Assembly (NCBI RefSeq): GCF_001543205.1
Contig: NZ_CP014162.1
Coordinates: forward strand, 124,001-188,000
Direction: 5' to 3'
Source: Aerococcus urinaeequi
GTDB taxonomy: Bacteria > Bacillota > Bacilli > Lactobacillales > Aerococcaceae
Length of the DNA: 64,000 bases
In this document: positions 8,699-17,902 of the stretch, in pieces
Numbering within the stretch: position 1 is the first letter of the stretch
Layout: each line of letters opens with the position of its first letter
Position numbers and translations under genes: made by a program
Notes under the pieces: model-generated
The model's database searches: none
What the model was told of the DNA's origin: nothing
What the model saw: the letters and a program-made list of their open reading frames with translations, nothing else

Positions 8699-9535
8699 TT
8701 AGCCTTCTTTCATCTGTTTTTGAATTGCTTCAAGTGTTTCGATAGTGACACGGTGTACTTCAATTGGTTGATCCAACCAGTCGTCCGCAATCTCCTTAAA
8801 TAGTTCTGGTGAGCCGGTGGTGTAAAATTCAGTCACTCTTGGTGATGGATCATCCGACAATTTGGCAATGTCGTTGTAATCCAAAAGGATGGATACGTCT
8901 GAAATAGTTTCCTGGCCAGAATCAACAAGTTTGACCGTATGTCCCAAGGTTTTTTGAATGGTATCTCTTAGTAAAGGATAGTGGGTACAACCTAGAATAA
9001 CAGTATCCAACCCCTTATTTTTAATTGGTGCTAAAGTTTCCGCTATCACCTTTTTGGCTAAAGGTGTGGCGTATTGTTGGCTTTCTACCAGTGGGACAAG
9101 GGCTGGACAAGCTAATGAAGTCATGTTCAAGTCTTTATTTTTTTGTAGTAAATTTTCAAGGTACATGCCACTTTTAATGGTCCCTTCAGTACCTAAAACA
9201 CCAATTTTGCCATTTTTTGTGTATTTATTGGCTGCTCTTGCACCCGGTTGAATCACCCCGATAACTGGAATAGATACCCGCTGTTTAATTTCATCTAAGG
9301 CAACCGCAGTCGCTGTATTACAGGCAATGACCAATAATTTAATATCTTTGGTTAAAAGAAAATCGACCATTTGATTAGTAAAAGTCGCTATTTCTTCTAC
9401 ACTTCTTGGCCCATAAGGACAACGTGCATTGTCACCAATATAGATAATCGATTCATTGGGCAATTGTCGCATAGCTTCTTTCACTACCGTTAAGCCACCT
9501 ACACCAGAATCTAAGAATCCGATAGGTCTGTTCAT
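8699..9535 (-). CDS. murI: Glutamate racemase
   Basis: Interconverts L- and D-glutamate to supply D-Glu for peptidoglycan. The two catalytic cysteines are visible: Cys72 in ACNTAT and Cys183 in GCTHYPLL. FLDSGVGGLTV at the N-terminus and GDNARCPYGPRS are family blocks. I start at the ATG at 9535, which has a strong GGAGGAGG site 5 bases upstream; the in-frame TTG at 9553 lies before that site. It is the first gene of the murI-rdgB-yfcE operon. Confidence 0.96.
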   Translation of the reverse strand: MNRPIGFLDSGVGGLTVVKEAMRQLPNESIIYIGDNARCPYGPRSVEEIATFTNQMVDFLLTKDIKLLVIACNTATAVALDEIKQRVSIPVIGVIQPGARAANKYTKNGKIGVLGTEGTIKSGMYLENLLQKNKDLNMTSLACPALVPLVESQQYATPLAKKVIAETLAPIKNKGLDTVILGCTHYPLLRDTIQKTLGHTVKLVDSGQETISDVSILLDYNDIAKLSDDPSPRVTEFYTTGSPELFKEIADDWLDQPIEVHRVTIETLEAIQKQMKEG

Positions 9536-9720
9536 GTTAACCTCCTCCGTCAAACAAATCGTTCAAAAATCGCAATGAACAATTTAAAATCTATGATACA
9601 ATTATAACAGAAGAAGACGATTCACTTCACCCATTCGCAATTATTAAACGTAATTTAAGGAAAAAGGTCAATGTCTCGTTTGAAAATCAAATTGCCGATA
9701 CGAACTGGAGGATATGCTAT

Positions 9721-10185
9721 ATGAAAATTGCACTTATTGCCCATGATTCAAAAAAAGATATGATGGTGTCCTTTGCAACTGCCTACAAATTCATTCTTGA
9801 AAAACATGAATTATTTGCTACAGGGACAACTGGTTTACGTATTATCGAAGCCACTGGTTTAGACGTTCACCGCTTTAAATCAGGCCCACTTGGTGGTGAC
9901 CAACAAGTCGGTGCGGCTATCTCACAAAACGACATGGACTTAGTTATCTTTATGCGTGACCCATTAGCAGCTATGCCCCACGAACCAGATGTGACTGCCC
10001 TGATCCGTTTATGTGACGTGTATAACATCCCACTAGCAACCAATATCGGTACCGCAGAAGTCCTTATTCGCGGGTTAGATGAAGGATTTATGGACTGGCG
10101 TAAACAATACGACGATGGTTTCTTAAACCAAGACATCTTAGAAAATATCGAAAAAGGCAACGAAGGCCGTAAGTTAGTAGAATAA
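9721..10185 (+). CDS. mgsA: Methylglyoxal synthase
   Basis: Converts dihydroxyacetone phosphate to methylglyoxal and phosphate, a bypass of lower glycolysis when phosphate is short or sugar flux is high. At 154 residues it has the usual length. The diagnostic motifs [26 protein letters not shown] and [14 protein letters not shown] (phosphate and DHAP pocket) are present. ATG at 9721 has GGAGG upstream. It is monocistronic and followed by a terminator. Confidence 0.96.
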   Translation: MKIALIAHDSKKDMMVSFATAYKFILEKHELFATGTTGLRIIEATGLDVHRFKSGPLGGDQQVGAAISQNDMDLVIFMRDPLAAMPHEPDVTALIRLCDVYNIPLATNIGTAEVLIRGLDEGFMDWRKQYDDGFLNQDILENIEKGNEGRKLVE

Positions 10186-10199
10186 AAAAAAGGTGCAGC

Positions 10200-10248
10200 A
10201 AAAAAGTAGTGGTGCGATCAAGCTAATTGGCTCCCACTACTTTTTTAT
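10200..10248 (+). terminator. Terminator of mgsA
   Basis: AAAAAGTAGTGG pairs with CCACTACTTTTTT around a 21-base loop, and a T-run follows. Confidence 0.85.
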
Positions 10249-10358
10249 TGTGGCCAACCGATCACAGTCAACTCTTTATGCAACCATTCAGGTACCTCTT
10301 TTATAATGACTTGGTTGCCTAAAAATAGTAGACATGAAATCAGGCCATCAATATCCCT
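10245..10358 (-). pseudogene. Decayed coding fragment, C-terminal end only
   Basis: An open frame of 37 codons reads like a protein C-terminus (IDGLISCLLFLGNQVIIKEV, then PEWLHKELTVIGWPQ, stop). It is closed upstream by an in-frame TAA and has no start or ribosome site. The pattern (hydrophobic strand, GNQV, PEWLHKEL) is reminiscent of the last helix of WYL-domain regulators, but I cannot confirm that. Its stop codon overlaps the mgsA terminator. Confidence 0.4.
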
Positions 10359-10465
10359 TTAGCTAGTATCTGGATTGGTAAATCCTTGAATAATGACGGA
10401 CATTTGAAAAGGATCTCAATAGCGAATAGTAAAGTTAACTTGATGATATTTCTTATACTGAATAA

Positions 10466-10594
10466 TGCCCGAAGCCGCAACTGTCAAGATTACATCAGCT
10501 GGCAGCTTTTAAACCTGGATTTTCTTGGGGAATTCTTTATACGAAAGATAAGGGCTATGCTAGAAACGGTGAATTCTCAGTTGAAAACCTATAG
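10466..10594 (+). pseudogene. Decayed coding fragment, C-terminal end only
   Basis: The plus-strand frame of 42 codons reads RLHQLAAFKPGFSWGILYTK and DKGYARNGEFSVENL before a TAG. The composition is protein-like and it is followed 30 bases later by a strong terminator, but it lacks a start and ribosome site. I do not recognise the family. Together with the minus-strand fragment to its left it suggests a gene was lost between mgsA and trxA. The region 10359-10465 shows nothing else. Confidence 0.35.
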
Positions 10595-10621
10595 TTGCGC
10601 AATAACAATAGACTTAAGCAA

Positions 10622-10666
10622 ATAAAGAAAGCGGTCGAGAATTTTCCCGGCCGCTTTCTTTATTTT
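10622..10666. terminator. Bidirectional terminator beside trxA
   Basis: AAAGAAAGCGG pairs with CCGCTTTCTTT, with T-runs on both strands. It ends trxA on the minus strand and probably once ended the decayed plus-strand gene. Confidence 0.9.
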
Positions 10667-10669
10667 AGA

Positions 10670-10981
10670 TTATAAGTATTGGTTTAATACTTGCTCTAGA
10701 TTTTCTTTTGGCGTATAACCAACTAATTGCTCAACAACTTGACCGTCTTTCTTGATCATTAATGTTGGGATGGACATAATACCAAATTCACGTGCTGTTT
10801 CTGGATTATCATCCACATCCATTTTGGTGAACTTAACTTGGTCACCCATTTCATCATCTAAAGTTTCAACGATTGGTGATTGCATACGACAAGGTCCACA
10901 CCAAGTAGCCCAAAAGTCAATTAATACAACGCCTTCTTCAGTCTCATTTTTAAATTCTGCATCTGTAATAGCTTTAACCAT
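10670..10981 (-). CDS. trxA: Thioredoxin
   Basis: A 103-residue cytoplasmic thioredoxin with the active site WCGPC (Cys28, Cys31), the buried Asp in LIDFWA and the cis-proline in SIPTLMI. It reduces protein disulfides with electrons from thioredoxin reductase. ATG at 10981 follows AGAGGGG with 8 bases of spacing. It lies downstream of mutS2, the same order as in Bacillus (mutS2-trxA). Confidence 0.96.
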   Translation of the reverse strand: MVKAITDAEFKNETEEGVVLIDFWATWCGPCRMQSPIVETLDDEMGDQVKFTKMDVDDNPETAREFGIMSIPTLMIKKDGQVVEQLVGYTPKENLEQVLNQYL

Positions 10982-11062
10982 TTATATTACCCCTCTCATT
11001 TTTATTCTTCATCATTATAGCATTGTCTGACCAATTTGAACATTTATCTGCTTTTTACCAAT

Positions 11063-13444
11063 TTAGCCTTTAAATTTAGCGATTGTCGCCCCATTACCAC
11101 CCATGTTATAAGGTGCGAATTCAAAGGAATCAACCCGTGGATGGTTCTTCAAGGCCTTTTGAACACCCTGTCTTAAGGCACCTGTGCCGTGACCATGGAT
11201 AATGGTGACCTGACCATGCCCGGCTAATAAGGCCGAATCGATAAAATTGTTTAGTCGAATCATGGCTTCCTCATACCGTTCACCACGTAAATCTAGACTC
11301 GTATTGACTGATTTAGCCTTACTTGCTTTGAGTCCAGCCCGATGATTTTTCTCTTTCTTCGGTTTCTCATCAACTAAAGTTAAATCTTTTTCAGCCACTT
11401 CCATCTTCAGCATACCCATCTGAACAACCCAGTCCTTTTCACGTTTCTCAACCAAGGTACCACGTTGCCCGTAGGTTAGAACATTCACTTCATCGCCCAC
11501 TTCAAAGCTGGCTTTTCGCTCTTTATTTTTCTTGGCTTTTTGAAGGATTTTGTTTTTCTTTAGCTGTTCCTCTTGCGTTAAGTTAGACAAGGCGCTTTGA
11601 CGATCAATCATCTCATGTTCTTTGATATTACCAATGGTTGGATGGTTGATTTGCCACTCCCGGATCTCCGCCAGAATGGCATCGGCTTTTGCCTTGGTGT
11701 CTTCTACCAATTGATTGGCTTCTTTACGGGCCCGGTTCATATAGGTTTGTTTGTCAGCTTCTAGTCTAGCTTGTGCCTTTTTCAAATCATTTAAAAGATT
11801 TTCAGCATCGGCTAAGTCTTTGGCGGCTTCGGCTGATAAGTCTTCGTATTCGTGACGTTGGGCTTCTAAATCAAGCAACATTTCGTTGAGATTTTGGCTA
11901 TCTTCCTGGATATAAGAACGTGCTTCATCCACCATTTCAACTGGTAAACCTAGTCGTTGGGAGATATCAAAGGCGTTAGAGCGACCTGGCACCCCAATCA
12001 GCAATTGATAGGTTGGTTCCAAGGTGATTTCGTTAAATTCCATCGAGGCATTAATGGCCCCAGGATGGTCATAAGCGTACGTTTTCAGTTCCGGATAATG
12101 GGTAGTGGCCAATACGCGGGCGTTTAGGAAGGCAAAACGGTTTAGTACCGCGATGGCGATGGCTGCCCCTTCTTGAGGGTCGGTACCAGAACCCAACTCA
12201 TCGATTAAAACTAGCGAATGTTCGTCTGCAGCCTCAACAATACGGATAATATTCGTCATATGTCCTGAGAAGGTGGATAAACTTTGTTCAATGGACTGCT
12301 CGTCACCAATATCCGCAAATATTTCTTTGAAGATTTCTACCCGAGAATCTGCCTTGGCAGTAATATATAAGCCTGATTGAGCCATTAATTGCAGTAGACC
12401 GACTGTTTTCAAGGTAATGGTTTTACCACCGGTGTTTGGCCCGGTAATGACGATCATATTATATTCATGGCTAAAATGAATATCGTTAGCGACAACTGTT
12501 TTGCGGTCTAATAAAGGATGTCTCGCCTCTTTTAGGTCAATGCGTTCAGATCCATTTGCTAAAATCGGTCGGTTGGCCCCAATTTCACGGGCATAGAAGA
12601 ATTTAGCTTGAATCAAGTCTAAATCCCCAAGACGTTGATTGTTTTCAGCAATTTCACTGGTATAAGGGGCTAATTCTGTAGATAACTCTTGGAAAATCCG
12701 TCTAATTTCCTCGTCTTCTTGGACTTGCAGGGACCGCAAGTGGTTATTTGCATCTAAAACTGTTTGCGGTTCAATGTACAATGTTTGTCCTGATGACGAT
12801 TGGTCATGAACTACCCCACCAAAAGCGTTACGGTATTCTTGTTTAACCGGAATTACAAAGCGGTTGTTCCGGATGGTGATGATGGCCTCACTTAAATAAG
12901 AAGCCTTATTAGACCGGATTATTTGGTCTAGTTTGACACGGATACCCGCTTCTTCGCGTTTGATTCCTTGTCTTAAGCCATGTAAAGTTGACGAGGCATT
13001 GTCATAAACTGACCCATCATCTGCAATGGCATTTTGCATCTTACGCATCAAATCCCGCATGTCAATAAAGTCATCTGCAATTGCATACAATTGCATTAAT
13101 TCTACTTTTGCTTCTTTTAGTTTGCTAAAGAAGGTAGAAACTTCACCAGATGCCCGTAAGACCCGGCCTACTGCAGCCAATTCTTTCCCGTTTAAGTCAG
13201 CACCGATATCCAATCGTTTTAAGAATGGTTTTACGTTAATTAGTTGGCTGACTGGGATCCGTTTGTCTAATTCAAACAAGCGTTTTACATCGTCAACACT
13301 TTGTAAGGATTGCTCGATTTCTTCCGCTTCTGCACTGGGTTTTAAATTTAAAGCTTGGATTTTTCCGATTTCAGTTCGGGTTTCTTTTGCTACTTGTTGT
13401 TGTATTTTCTCAAATTCTAAGGTTTGAAATATTTTAGGATTCAA
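11063..13444 (-). CDS. mutS2: MutS2 family endonuclease / ribosome-rescue ATPase
   Basis: A 793-residue MutS2. The N-terminal core and clamp domain runs to about residue 300, then the ATPase with Walker A GPNTGGKTITLK (about 333-344), Walker B LVLIDELGSGTDPQEGAA (about 408-425) and TTHYPELK. A coiled-coil segment spans about 510-600, followed by a KOW-like region and a C-terminal Smr nuclease domain (LDLRGERYEEA, IHGHGTGALRQGV). The family suppresses homologous recombination, and in Bacillus splits collided ribosomes. The start is a TTG at 13444 with AAGGAGG 7 bases upstream, matching the N-terminus of the family. polX, usually just upstream, is missing here. Confidence 0.95.
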   Translation of the reverse strand: MNPKIFQTLEFEKIQQQVAKETRTEIGKIQALNLKPSAEAEEIEQSLQSVDDVKRLFELDKRIPVSQLINVKPFLKRLDIGADLNGKELAAVGRVLRASGEVSTFFSKLKEAKVELMQLYAIADDFIDMRDLMRKMQNAIADDGSVYDNASSTLHGLRQGIKREEAGIRVKLDQIIRSNKASYLSEAIITIRNNRFVIPVKQEYRNAFGGVVHDQSSSGQTLYIEPQTVLDANNHLRSLQVQEDEEIRRIFQELSTELAPYTSEIAENNQRLGDLDLIQAKFFYAREIGANRPILANGSERIDLKEARHPLLDRKTVVANDIHFSHEYNMIVITGPNTGGKTITLKTVGLLQLMAQSGLYITAKADSRVEIFKEIFADIGDEQSIEQSLSTFSGHMTNIIRIVEAADEHSLVLIDELGSGTDPQEGAAIAIAVLNRFAFLNARVLATTHYPELKTYAYDHPGAINASMEFNEITLEPTYQLLIGVPGRSNAFDISQRLGLPVEMVDEARSYIQEDSQNLNEMLLDLEAQRHEYEDLSAEAAKDLADAENLLNDLKKAQARLEADKQTYMNRARKEANQLVEDTKAKADAILAEIREWQINHPTIGNIKEHEMIDRQSALSNLTQEEQLKKNKILQKAKKNKERKASFEVGDEVNVLTYGQRGTLVEKREKDWVVQMGMLKMEVAEKDLTLVDEKPKKEKNHRAGLKASKAKSVNTSLDLRGERYEEAMIRLNNFIDSALLAGHGQVTIIHGHGTGALRQGVQKALKNHPRVDSFEFAPYNMGGNGATIAKFKG

Positions 13445-13579
13445 AATGTATCCTCCTTCGATTGTTATCAGTAATGAATATAAAAGGCGTCTTAAGTAGG
13501 AAATAGGCCGTGATCAATTATCACAGCCATATCAATTGCCATAATTGCGCAGTGCGCAAAGGCATATATTTGCACGTTG

Positions 13580-14137
13580 TTAAAATGGTAAGTTGCCTAG
13601 TCCTTGTAGTAGGATGTTGAATACTTGACCAGATAAAATTGGGGTATTCAAGATAATGAAGTCGGCGACTGAAGAATTGGATAAGGCTGTTTGCACCCCT
13701 TCAAAGGTTAAAACTGACATAAACATCAAAATAAAGAATGACCAGTACCAAGCTGAGAAGAAGCCAAATAGGCCGCCCAAAATGCCGTTCCATTGAATAT
13801 CCATTTCTTTAAATTTTAAGTCTCTTAAGCCAAAAGCAATTAATTTAGTAACAATCCAGACAAGCAAGATAATTGCTAACAAGGCAACTAATCTAAAGTA
13901 AATGATATCCATATTTTGTAATAAAGCTACTGGATAATAGACAAAGGTATTTTCAATATCAAAACCTACATAAGGCACCCATAAGGTTACAAGGTCAACT
14001 AGATTTTGATAGAACAAAACGGCAAACAAATACGCGACTAATAAGCCTATAGAATGAATGCCTTGCAGTATAGCCCCTCGATAGACACCAACGCCTATAC
14101 TAAGTATAAAAAATAATAAAATCAAAAAACTTGTCAT
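13580..14137 (-). CDS. CvpA family membrane protein (YshB-like)
   Basis: A 185-residue CvpA/colicin V production family protein with four predicted transmembrane helices (about 2-22, 27-50, 75-100 and 118-143). The family is widespread and linked to envelope integrity, but its biochemical role is not defined. ATG at 14137 has GGGAGG 6 bases upstream. It sits between zapA and mutS2 as in Bacillus (yshA-yshB-...-mutS2), probably as an operon with zapA. Confidence 0.9.
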   Translation of the reverse strand: MTSFLILLFFILSIGVGVYRGAILQGIHSIGLLVAYLFAVLFYQNLVDLVTLWVPYVGFDIENTFVYYPVALLQNMDIIYFRLVALLAIILLVWIVTKLIAFGLRDLKFKEMDIQWNGILGGLFGFFSAWYWSFFILMFMSVLTFEGVQTALSNSSVADFIILNTPILSGQVFNILLQGLGNLPF

Positions 14138-14176
14138 GCTTTCCTCCCGTTGGTACCCATATTTTCTATCAATAGC

Positions 14177-14740
14177 CTATGATCTTGGTGTTTGACGCAA
14201 ACGACCCAATTGTTTTGAGGCTGTGTTCACACTAGACTTCAAACTTGGTTGGCTAATTTCAGGAATTTCTTTATCTAAGTCAGCCTGTGTTAGTGTTTGT
14301 TTTCCACTTGCTTTTGTTTGCGCTGGTTTTTTAGCTGGCGCTTTAGCATGTCCCTGGGTCGTCTTGGCTTTTGATGGTGTTTGTGGTTGAGTTTTTTCTT
14401 TTGCTTCACGCATCTTTTCTTTTTCTATTTCAGCGATTTCTTTCACCAACGTGCCCATGGTTTGCTCCATTGATTTTACACGGACCATTAAATCGGCATT
14501 TTCTTTAGATTTTACAGCCATTTGTGCTTGTAAATCCACATTATCAGATTGGATGTTTAACGCTACTAATAAAGCCATCTCTTCCATTGACATATTGGGA
14601 TTCTTTTTACTAATATCAGCAAGTAATTGGTTGATATCACGGCTCACTTGTTGAATATGTTCACTTGTTTTATGACTCTTGATGGTGAATTTGTGATAGC
14701 CCAATTTCGCTATTACTCTGTTTTTTTCTTCATTCGACAT
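14177..14740 (-). CDS. zapA: Cell division protein ZapA with long C-terminal tail
   Basis: ZapA promotes FtsZ bundling at mid-cell. The N-terminal 85 residues match ZapA (YHKFTIKS at the start, EHIQQVSRDINQLLADI, NMSMEEMALLVALNIQSD), followed by a coiled coil. Normal ZapA is about 85-110 residues; here 187 residues, with a Lys/Ala/Gln-rich, low-complexity tail after residue 115. I start at ATG 14740, which has TTGGAG 8 bases upstream; an in-frame GTG three codons earlier overlaps that site. It is the first gene of the zapA-cvpA-mutS2-trxA block. Confidence 0.88.
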   Translation of the reverse strand: MSNEEKNRVIAKLGYHKFTIKSHKTSEHIQQVSRDINQLLADISKKNPNMSMEEMALLVALNIQSDNVDLQAQMAVKSKENADLMVRVKSMEQTMGTLVKEIAEIEKEKMREAKEKTQPQTPSKAKTTQGHAKAPAKKPAQTKASGKQTLTQADLDKEIPEISQPSLKSSVNTASKQLGRLRQTPRS

Positions 14741-14963
14741 ATTTGTCACTCCAACTTTTTATACTGTGCGTTAAATGTTTGTAGATGCAATAGAAAGGTC
14801 GCGTCTTAACGACTTTCGTTCCACCTAGCTTTCATAATCTTAGATATTTTACCATTTATCCCGAATAATGGCTAGACCTAGCCACTATCTGCTTTTAATG
14901 ATCAAAAAAGGTAGAAAAATTGCAATGATTTTAAGCTATCATGAAAGATTTAATCAGATTTTC

Positions 14964-14992
14964 ATGACAAGTCAATATTCTTCGTGTATGAT
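14964..14992 (+). promoter_or_regulatory. Promoter of the lysine riboswitch transcript
   Basis: ATGACA (14964-14969), 17 bases, TATGAT (14987-14992). Transcription would begin around 14999, a few bases before the first helix of the lysine aptamer. Confidence 0.65.
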
Positions 14993-15007
14993 GAGATACG
15001 ATATATT

Positions 15008-15250
15008 GAGATAGAGGTGCGGAGCTTATCAGTACATACCCGAGCGGGAGCGTTGAAAGTATGGAAAGGAATATTCGCCGAAATATTTTAACCCCAAGTT
15101 AAAGTATTGGGCATAAACAAAAAATGTTTATGACTGTCACTTAACCAAGTGATGCGCTATCCTAGGAGTAACGACTGAAAGACTAGTCATAGTCTTACTG
15201 CGTACAAAGGGAAGCCTCTATTGCAATTTATTGCTGTAGAGGCTTTTTAT
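15008..15250 (+). promoter_or_regulatory. Lysine riboswitch (L box) with terminator platform
   Basis: The L-box landmarks appear in order: AGATAGAGGTGCGG at the base of P1, AGTACATA, a GGGAGCG segment, GCCGAAA, the GGGC...GACTGTCAC arm and GCGCTATCCTA, which closes P1. The aptamer ends near 15165. An expression platform follows: GCCTCTA...TAGAGGC with TTTTTAT at 15213-15250, an intrinsic terminator. A ribosome site and ATG 15271 come next. In known L boxes lysine binding promotes termination, so this transporter should be expressed when lysine is scarce. Confidence 0.93.
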
Positions 15251-15270
15251 TATTTTCGGGAGGTATTATT

Positions 15271-16938
15271 ATGAAAAATCATCAAGTAAGTAACACTTGG
15301 CAAAAAGCTTTGATTGCTATTTTGACCATCGTATTTGCCATCGTTGGCCCAACATCCGCTTTTGTTGAAGCGAGTGAGGTCGGCACAACAATTGAGGTTG
15401 ACCAAGAAGCATTAGCTGAAGGTTTAGACACAGAAGGCGTCCTACGAGTTGGGATGGAAGCCAACTATGCGCCCTTCAACTGGTCGCAAACATCTGACGC
15501 GGACGGTGCAGTCCCTATTTCAAACTCTGACGGTGAATATGCAAACGGTTATGACGTACAAATCGCTAAACGTCTAGCTGATTCACTAGGTTTAGAACTT
15601 GAAATTGTTAAGTTAGAGTGGGACGGTCTACCACCTGCACTTGAATCTGGCATGATAGACGTGATTATTGCCGGTATGTCACCAACACCAGAACGTCTAC
15701 AACAAATGGACTTCTCAAATTCTTACTATTCTTCAGATATCGTTCTTGTGACTATGGCTGACAGTGAATACGCAGATGCTACATCGCTAGAAGATTTCGC
15801 TGGCACAACTGTTACTGGTCAATTAAATACATTCCATTATGATTTAATTCCGCAAATTACTGACGTAACCCAAGCCACTGCCTTGGATTCATTCCCAACG
15901 ATGATTACAGCTTTAACTGCTGGTTCAGTTGACGCCTATGTATCTGAAAAACCAGGTGCCATGGCTGCTGTAGCTGCTAACCCTGACTTAACATACGTTG
16001 AGTTTGCTGAGGGCCAAGGCTTTAACTTAGGTGAAGTCACTTCTGATATTGCTGTTGCAACCAGAAAAGATTCTCCATTAACAGACATTATGAACCAAGC
16101 CTTAGCAACTATTCCAACCGCTGACCGTGACCAATTAATGGAAGATATGGTGAACTTGAACGAGCGCGGTGAAAGTGCTGGTTTCTGGTCTGAAGTTGCG
16201 GGCATTTGGGATACTTACGGTTCCCAATTCCTAACTGGTGCTGGTAACACTATGTTTATCGCGTTAAGCTCGACAATTATGGGATTTGTCATTGGTTTAT
16301 TGATTGCTATCTACCGTTCATTAATCGTTCGTCGCGATCAAAAACCAGTTGCCTACTTCTTCTATAAATTATTCGACTTTGTGATTGCTGCCTACATTGA
16401 AATCTTCCGTGGTACACCAATGATGGTACAAGCTATGATGATTTTCTATGGTTCAAGACTATTCTTCAATTTCCAAATGTCTACTATGTTTGCAGCCTTA
16501 CTAATTGTGTCGATTAATACTGGTGCTTATCTTGCCGAAGTGATCCGTGGTGGGATTACCTCAGTGGATAAAGGCCAAACTGAGGCCGCTCGTGCCATTG
16601 GTATGAACCACTACCAAACAATGACGACAATCGTTTTGCCACAAGCTATTCGGTCAATCTTACCTGCTTTAGGTAACGAATTTGTAATCAATATTAAAGA
16701 TACGTCTGTATTGAATGTTATCGCAGTAACTGAGTTATTCTTTGTAACGAAATCAGCCGCAGGTTCAACTTACCTAACCTTCCAAACATTCCTAATTACA
16801 GCGATTATCTACTTTGTCTTAACTTTTACAACAACTCGTGTCTTGAATTTCATCGAAAATCGTATGGCAGGCAAAAAGACTTACCATGTCTATGAATCTA
16901 GCACGAATACAGTAATCAACGGTCAAAGAGAACAATAG
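15271..16938 (+). CDS. Amino-acid ABC transporter, binding protein fused to permease (predicted lysine uptake)
   Basis: A 555-residue fusion. A signal segment (about 10-32) is followed by a solute-binding domain of the polar amino acid family (about 50-295, with VLRVGMEANYAPFNW and MDFSNSYY). Then comes a permease domain with five or so membrane spans (about 320-535) holding the EAA loop in ARAIGMNHYQTMTTIVLPQA. The upstream lysine riboswitch makes lysine the most likely substrate. The ATPase gene follows 12 bases downstream. Because the binding domain is tethered, two per dimeric transporter are expected. GGGAGG lies 8 bases before ATG 15271. Confidence 0.93.
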   Translation: MKNHQVSNTWQKALIAILTIVFAIVGPTSAFVEASEVGTTIEVDQEALAEGLDTEGVLRVGMEANYAPFNWSQTSDADGAVPISNSDGEYANGYDVQIAKRLADSLGLELEIVKLEWDGLPPALESGMIDVIIAGMSPTPERLQQMDFSNSYYSSDIVLVTMADSEYADATSLEDFAGTTVTGQLNTFHYDLIPQITDVTQATALDSFPTMITALTAGSVDAYVSEKPGAMAAVAANPDLTYVEFAEGQGFNLGEVTSDIAVATRKDSPLTDIMNQALATIPTADRDQLMEDMVNLNERGESAGFWSEVAGIWDTYGSQFLTGAGNTMFIALSSTIMGFVIGLLIAIYRSLIVRRDQKPVAYFFYKLFDFVIAAYIEIFRGTPMMVQAMMIFYGSRLFFNFQMSTMFAALLIVSINTGAYLAEVIRGGITSVDKGQTEAARAIGMNHYQTMTTIVLPQAIRSILPALGNEFVINIKDTSVLNVIAVTELFFVTKSAAGSTYLTFQTFLITAIIYFVLTFTTTRVLNFIENRMAGKKTYHVYESSTNTVINGQREQ

Positions 16939-16950
16939 GAGGAAAATGAC

Positions 16951-17709
16951 ATGCAAAACCAAGATCAATTAATCTTAAATGTACAACATTTAGAAAAACG
17001 TTTTGGGGAAAACTTGGTCCTACGTGATATCGACTTCCAAGTACGCCCAGGACAAGTAACCTCTATTATTGGTTCATCTGGATCAGGTAAATCTACCCTA
17101 CTACGTTGCTTAAACCTACTTGAAGAACCAACTGGCGGCGACATTTTATACCACGGCCAATCGATTTTAAACGGGAAGAAAATGAACATTAATAAATACC
17201 GTACCCAAGTTGGTATGGTATTCCAATCATTCAACCTATTTAAAAACTATACAGCCCTAGAAAACTGTACAGTTGGCCAACGTAAAATCTTAGGTCGTAG
17301 TCAGGCTGAAGCAGAAGCAGTTGCCCTTAAGAACCTTGAAAAGGTCGGTATGGCACCTTACCGTGACGCCCGCCCTGAGCAACTATCTGGTGGACAACAA
17401 CAGCGTGTCGCGATTGCCCGTGCCCTTTCAATGGACCCAGAAGTATTACTATTCGATGAGCCTACATCTGCCCTTGACCCAGAAATGGTTGGGGAAGTAT
17501 TGGAAACAATGACCCAATTAGCAACAGAAGGTCTAACAATGATCGTTGTAACCCACGAAATGGCCTTCGCCCGTGACGTATCAACCAATATCGTCTTCAT
17601 GGACAAAGGTGTCATCGTCGAACAAGGTCCAGCCAAAGAGGTCATCGATACCCCGAAACAAGAAAGAACAAAAGCCTTCTTGACAAGATACGCAAACGAA
17701 AGATTTTAA
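16951..17709 (+). CDS. Amino-acid ABC transporter ATP-binding protein
   Basis: A 252-residue ATPase of the polar amino acid uptake family, partner of the fused binding protein/permease. Walker [10 protein letters not shown] (about 38-46), Q-loop VFQSFNLF, signature LSGGQQQR and Walker [14 protein letters not shown] are intact, with the H-loop VVTHEM. It is co-transcribed under the lysine riboswitch and has AGGAGG 8 bases before ATG 16951. It may also serve the ATPase-less transporter at 29.1-31.3 kb, which is inference only. Confidence 0.95.
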   Translation: MQNQDQLILNVQHLEKRFGENLVLRDIDFQVRPGQVTSIIGSSGSGKSTLLRCLNLLEEPTGGDILYHGQSILNGKKMNINKYRTQVGMVFQSFNLFKNYTALENCTVGQRKILGRSQAEAEAVALKNLEKVGMAPYRDARPEQLSGGQQQRVAIARALSMDPEVLLFDEPTSALDPEMVGEVLETMTQLATEGLTMIVVTHEMAFARDVSTNIVFMDKGVIVEQGPAKEVIDTPKQERTKAFLTRYANERF

Positions 17710-17902
17710 ACTGGATGGTAAAAATGTCGCTTAGACTAGCCGTACTGTAACCAGTCCTTCTAGATCTGAAAGATATTGAAGGATTTGGTGATATGTCAGC
17801 GAAGTCTGACATTTTAAACTCGACTATGTAAGGTGCGAGTCGCTCGATCCCGATTTTGAATGAGGGTGCAAGGCGCTACATACTTTCAAATAGCAAAAAA
17901 TT
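17710..17902 (+). other. Structured intergenic region, possible small RNA or 3' UTR
   Basis: No gene is present, but hairpins follow one another: CCA-TCCTTC...GAAGGA-TGG (17751-17788), a perfect 7-bp stem ATGTCAG/CTGACAT (17793-17812) and CGACT...AGTCG (17821-17842). AAAATGTC near 17722 is also complementary to GACATTTT near 17809. A terminator comes next, so this could be a long 3' UTR of the lysine transporter mRNA or a separate small RNA. Confidence 0.4.
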
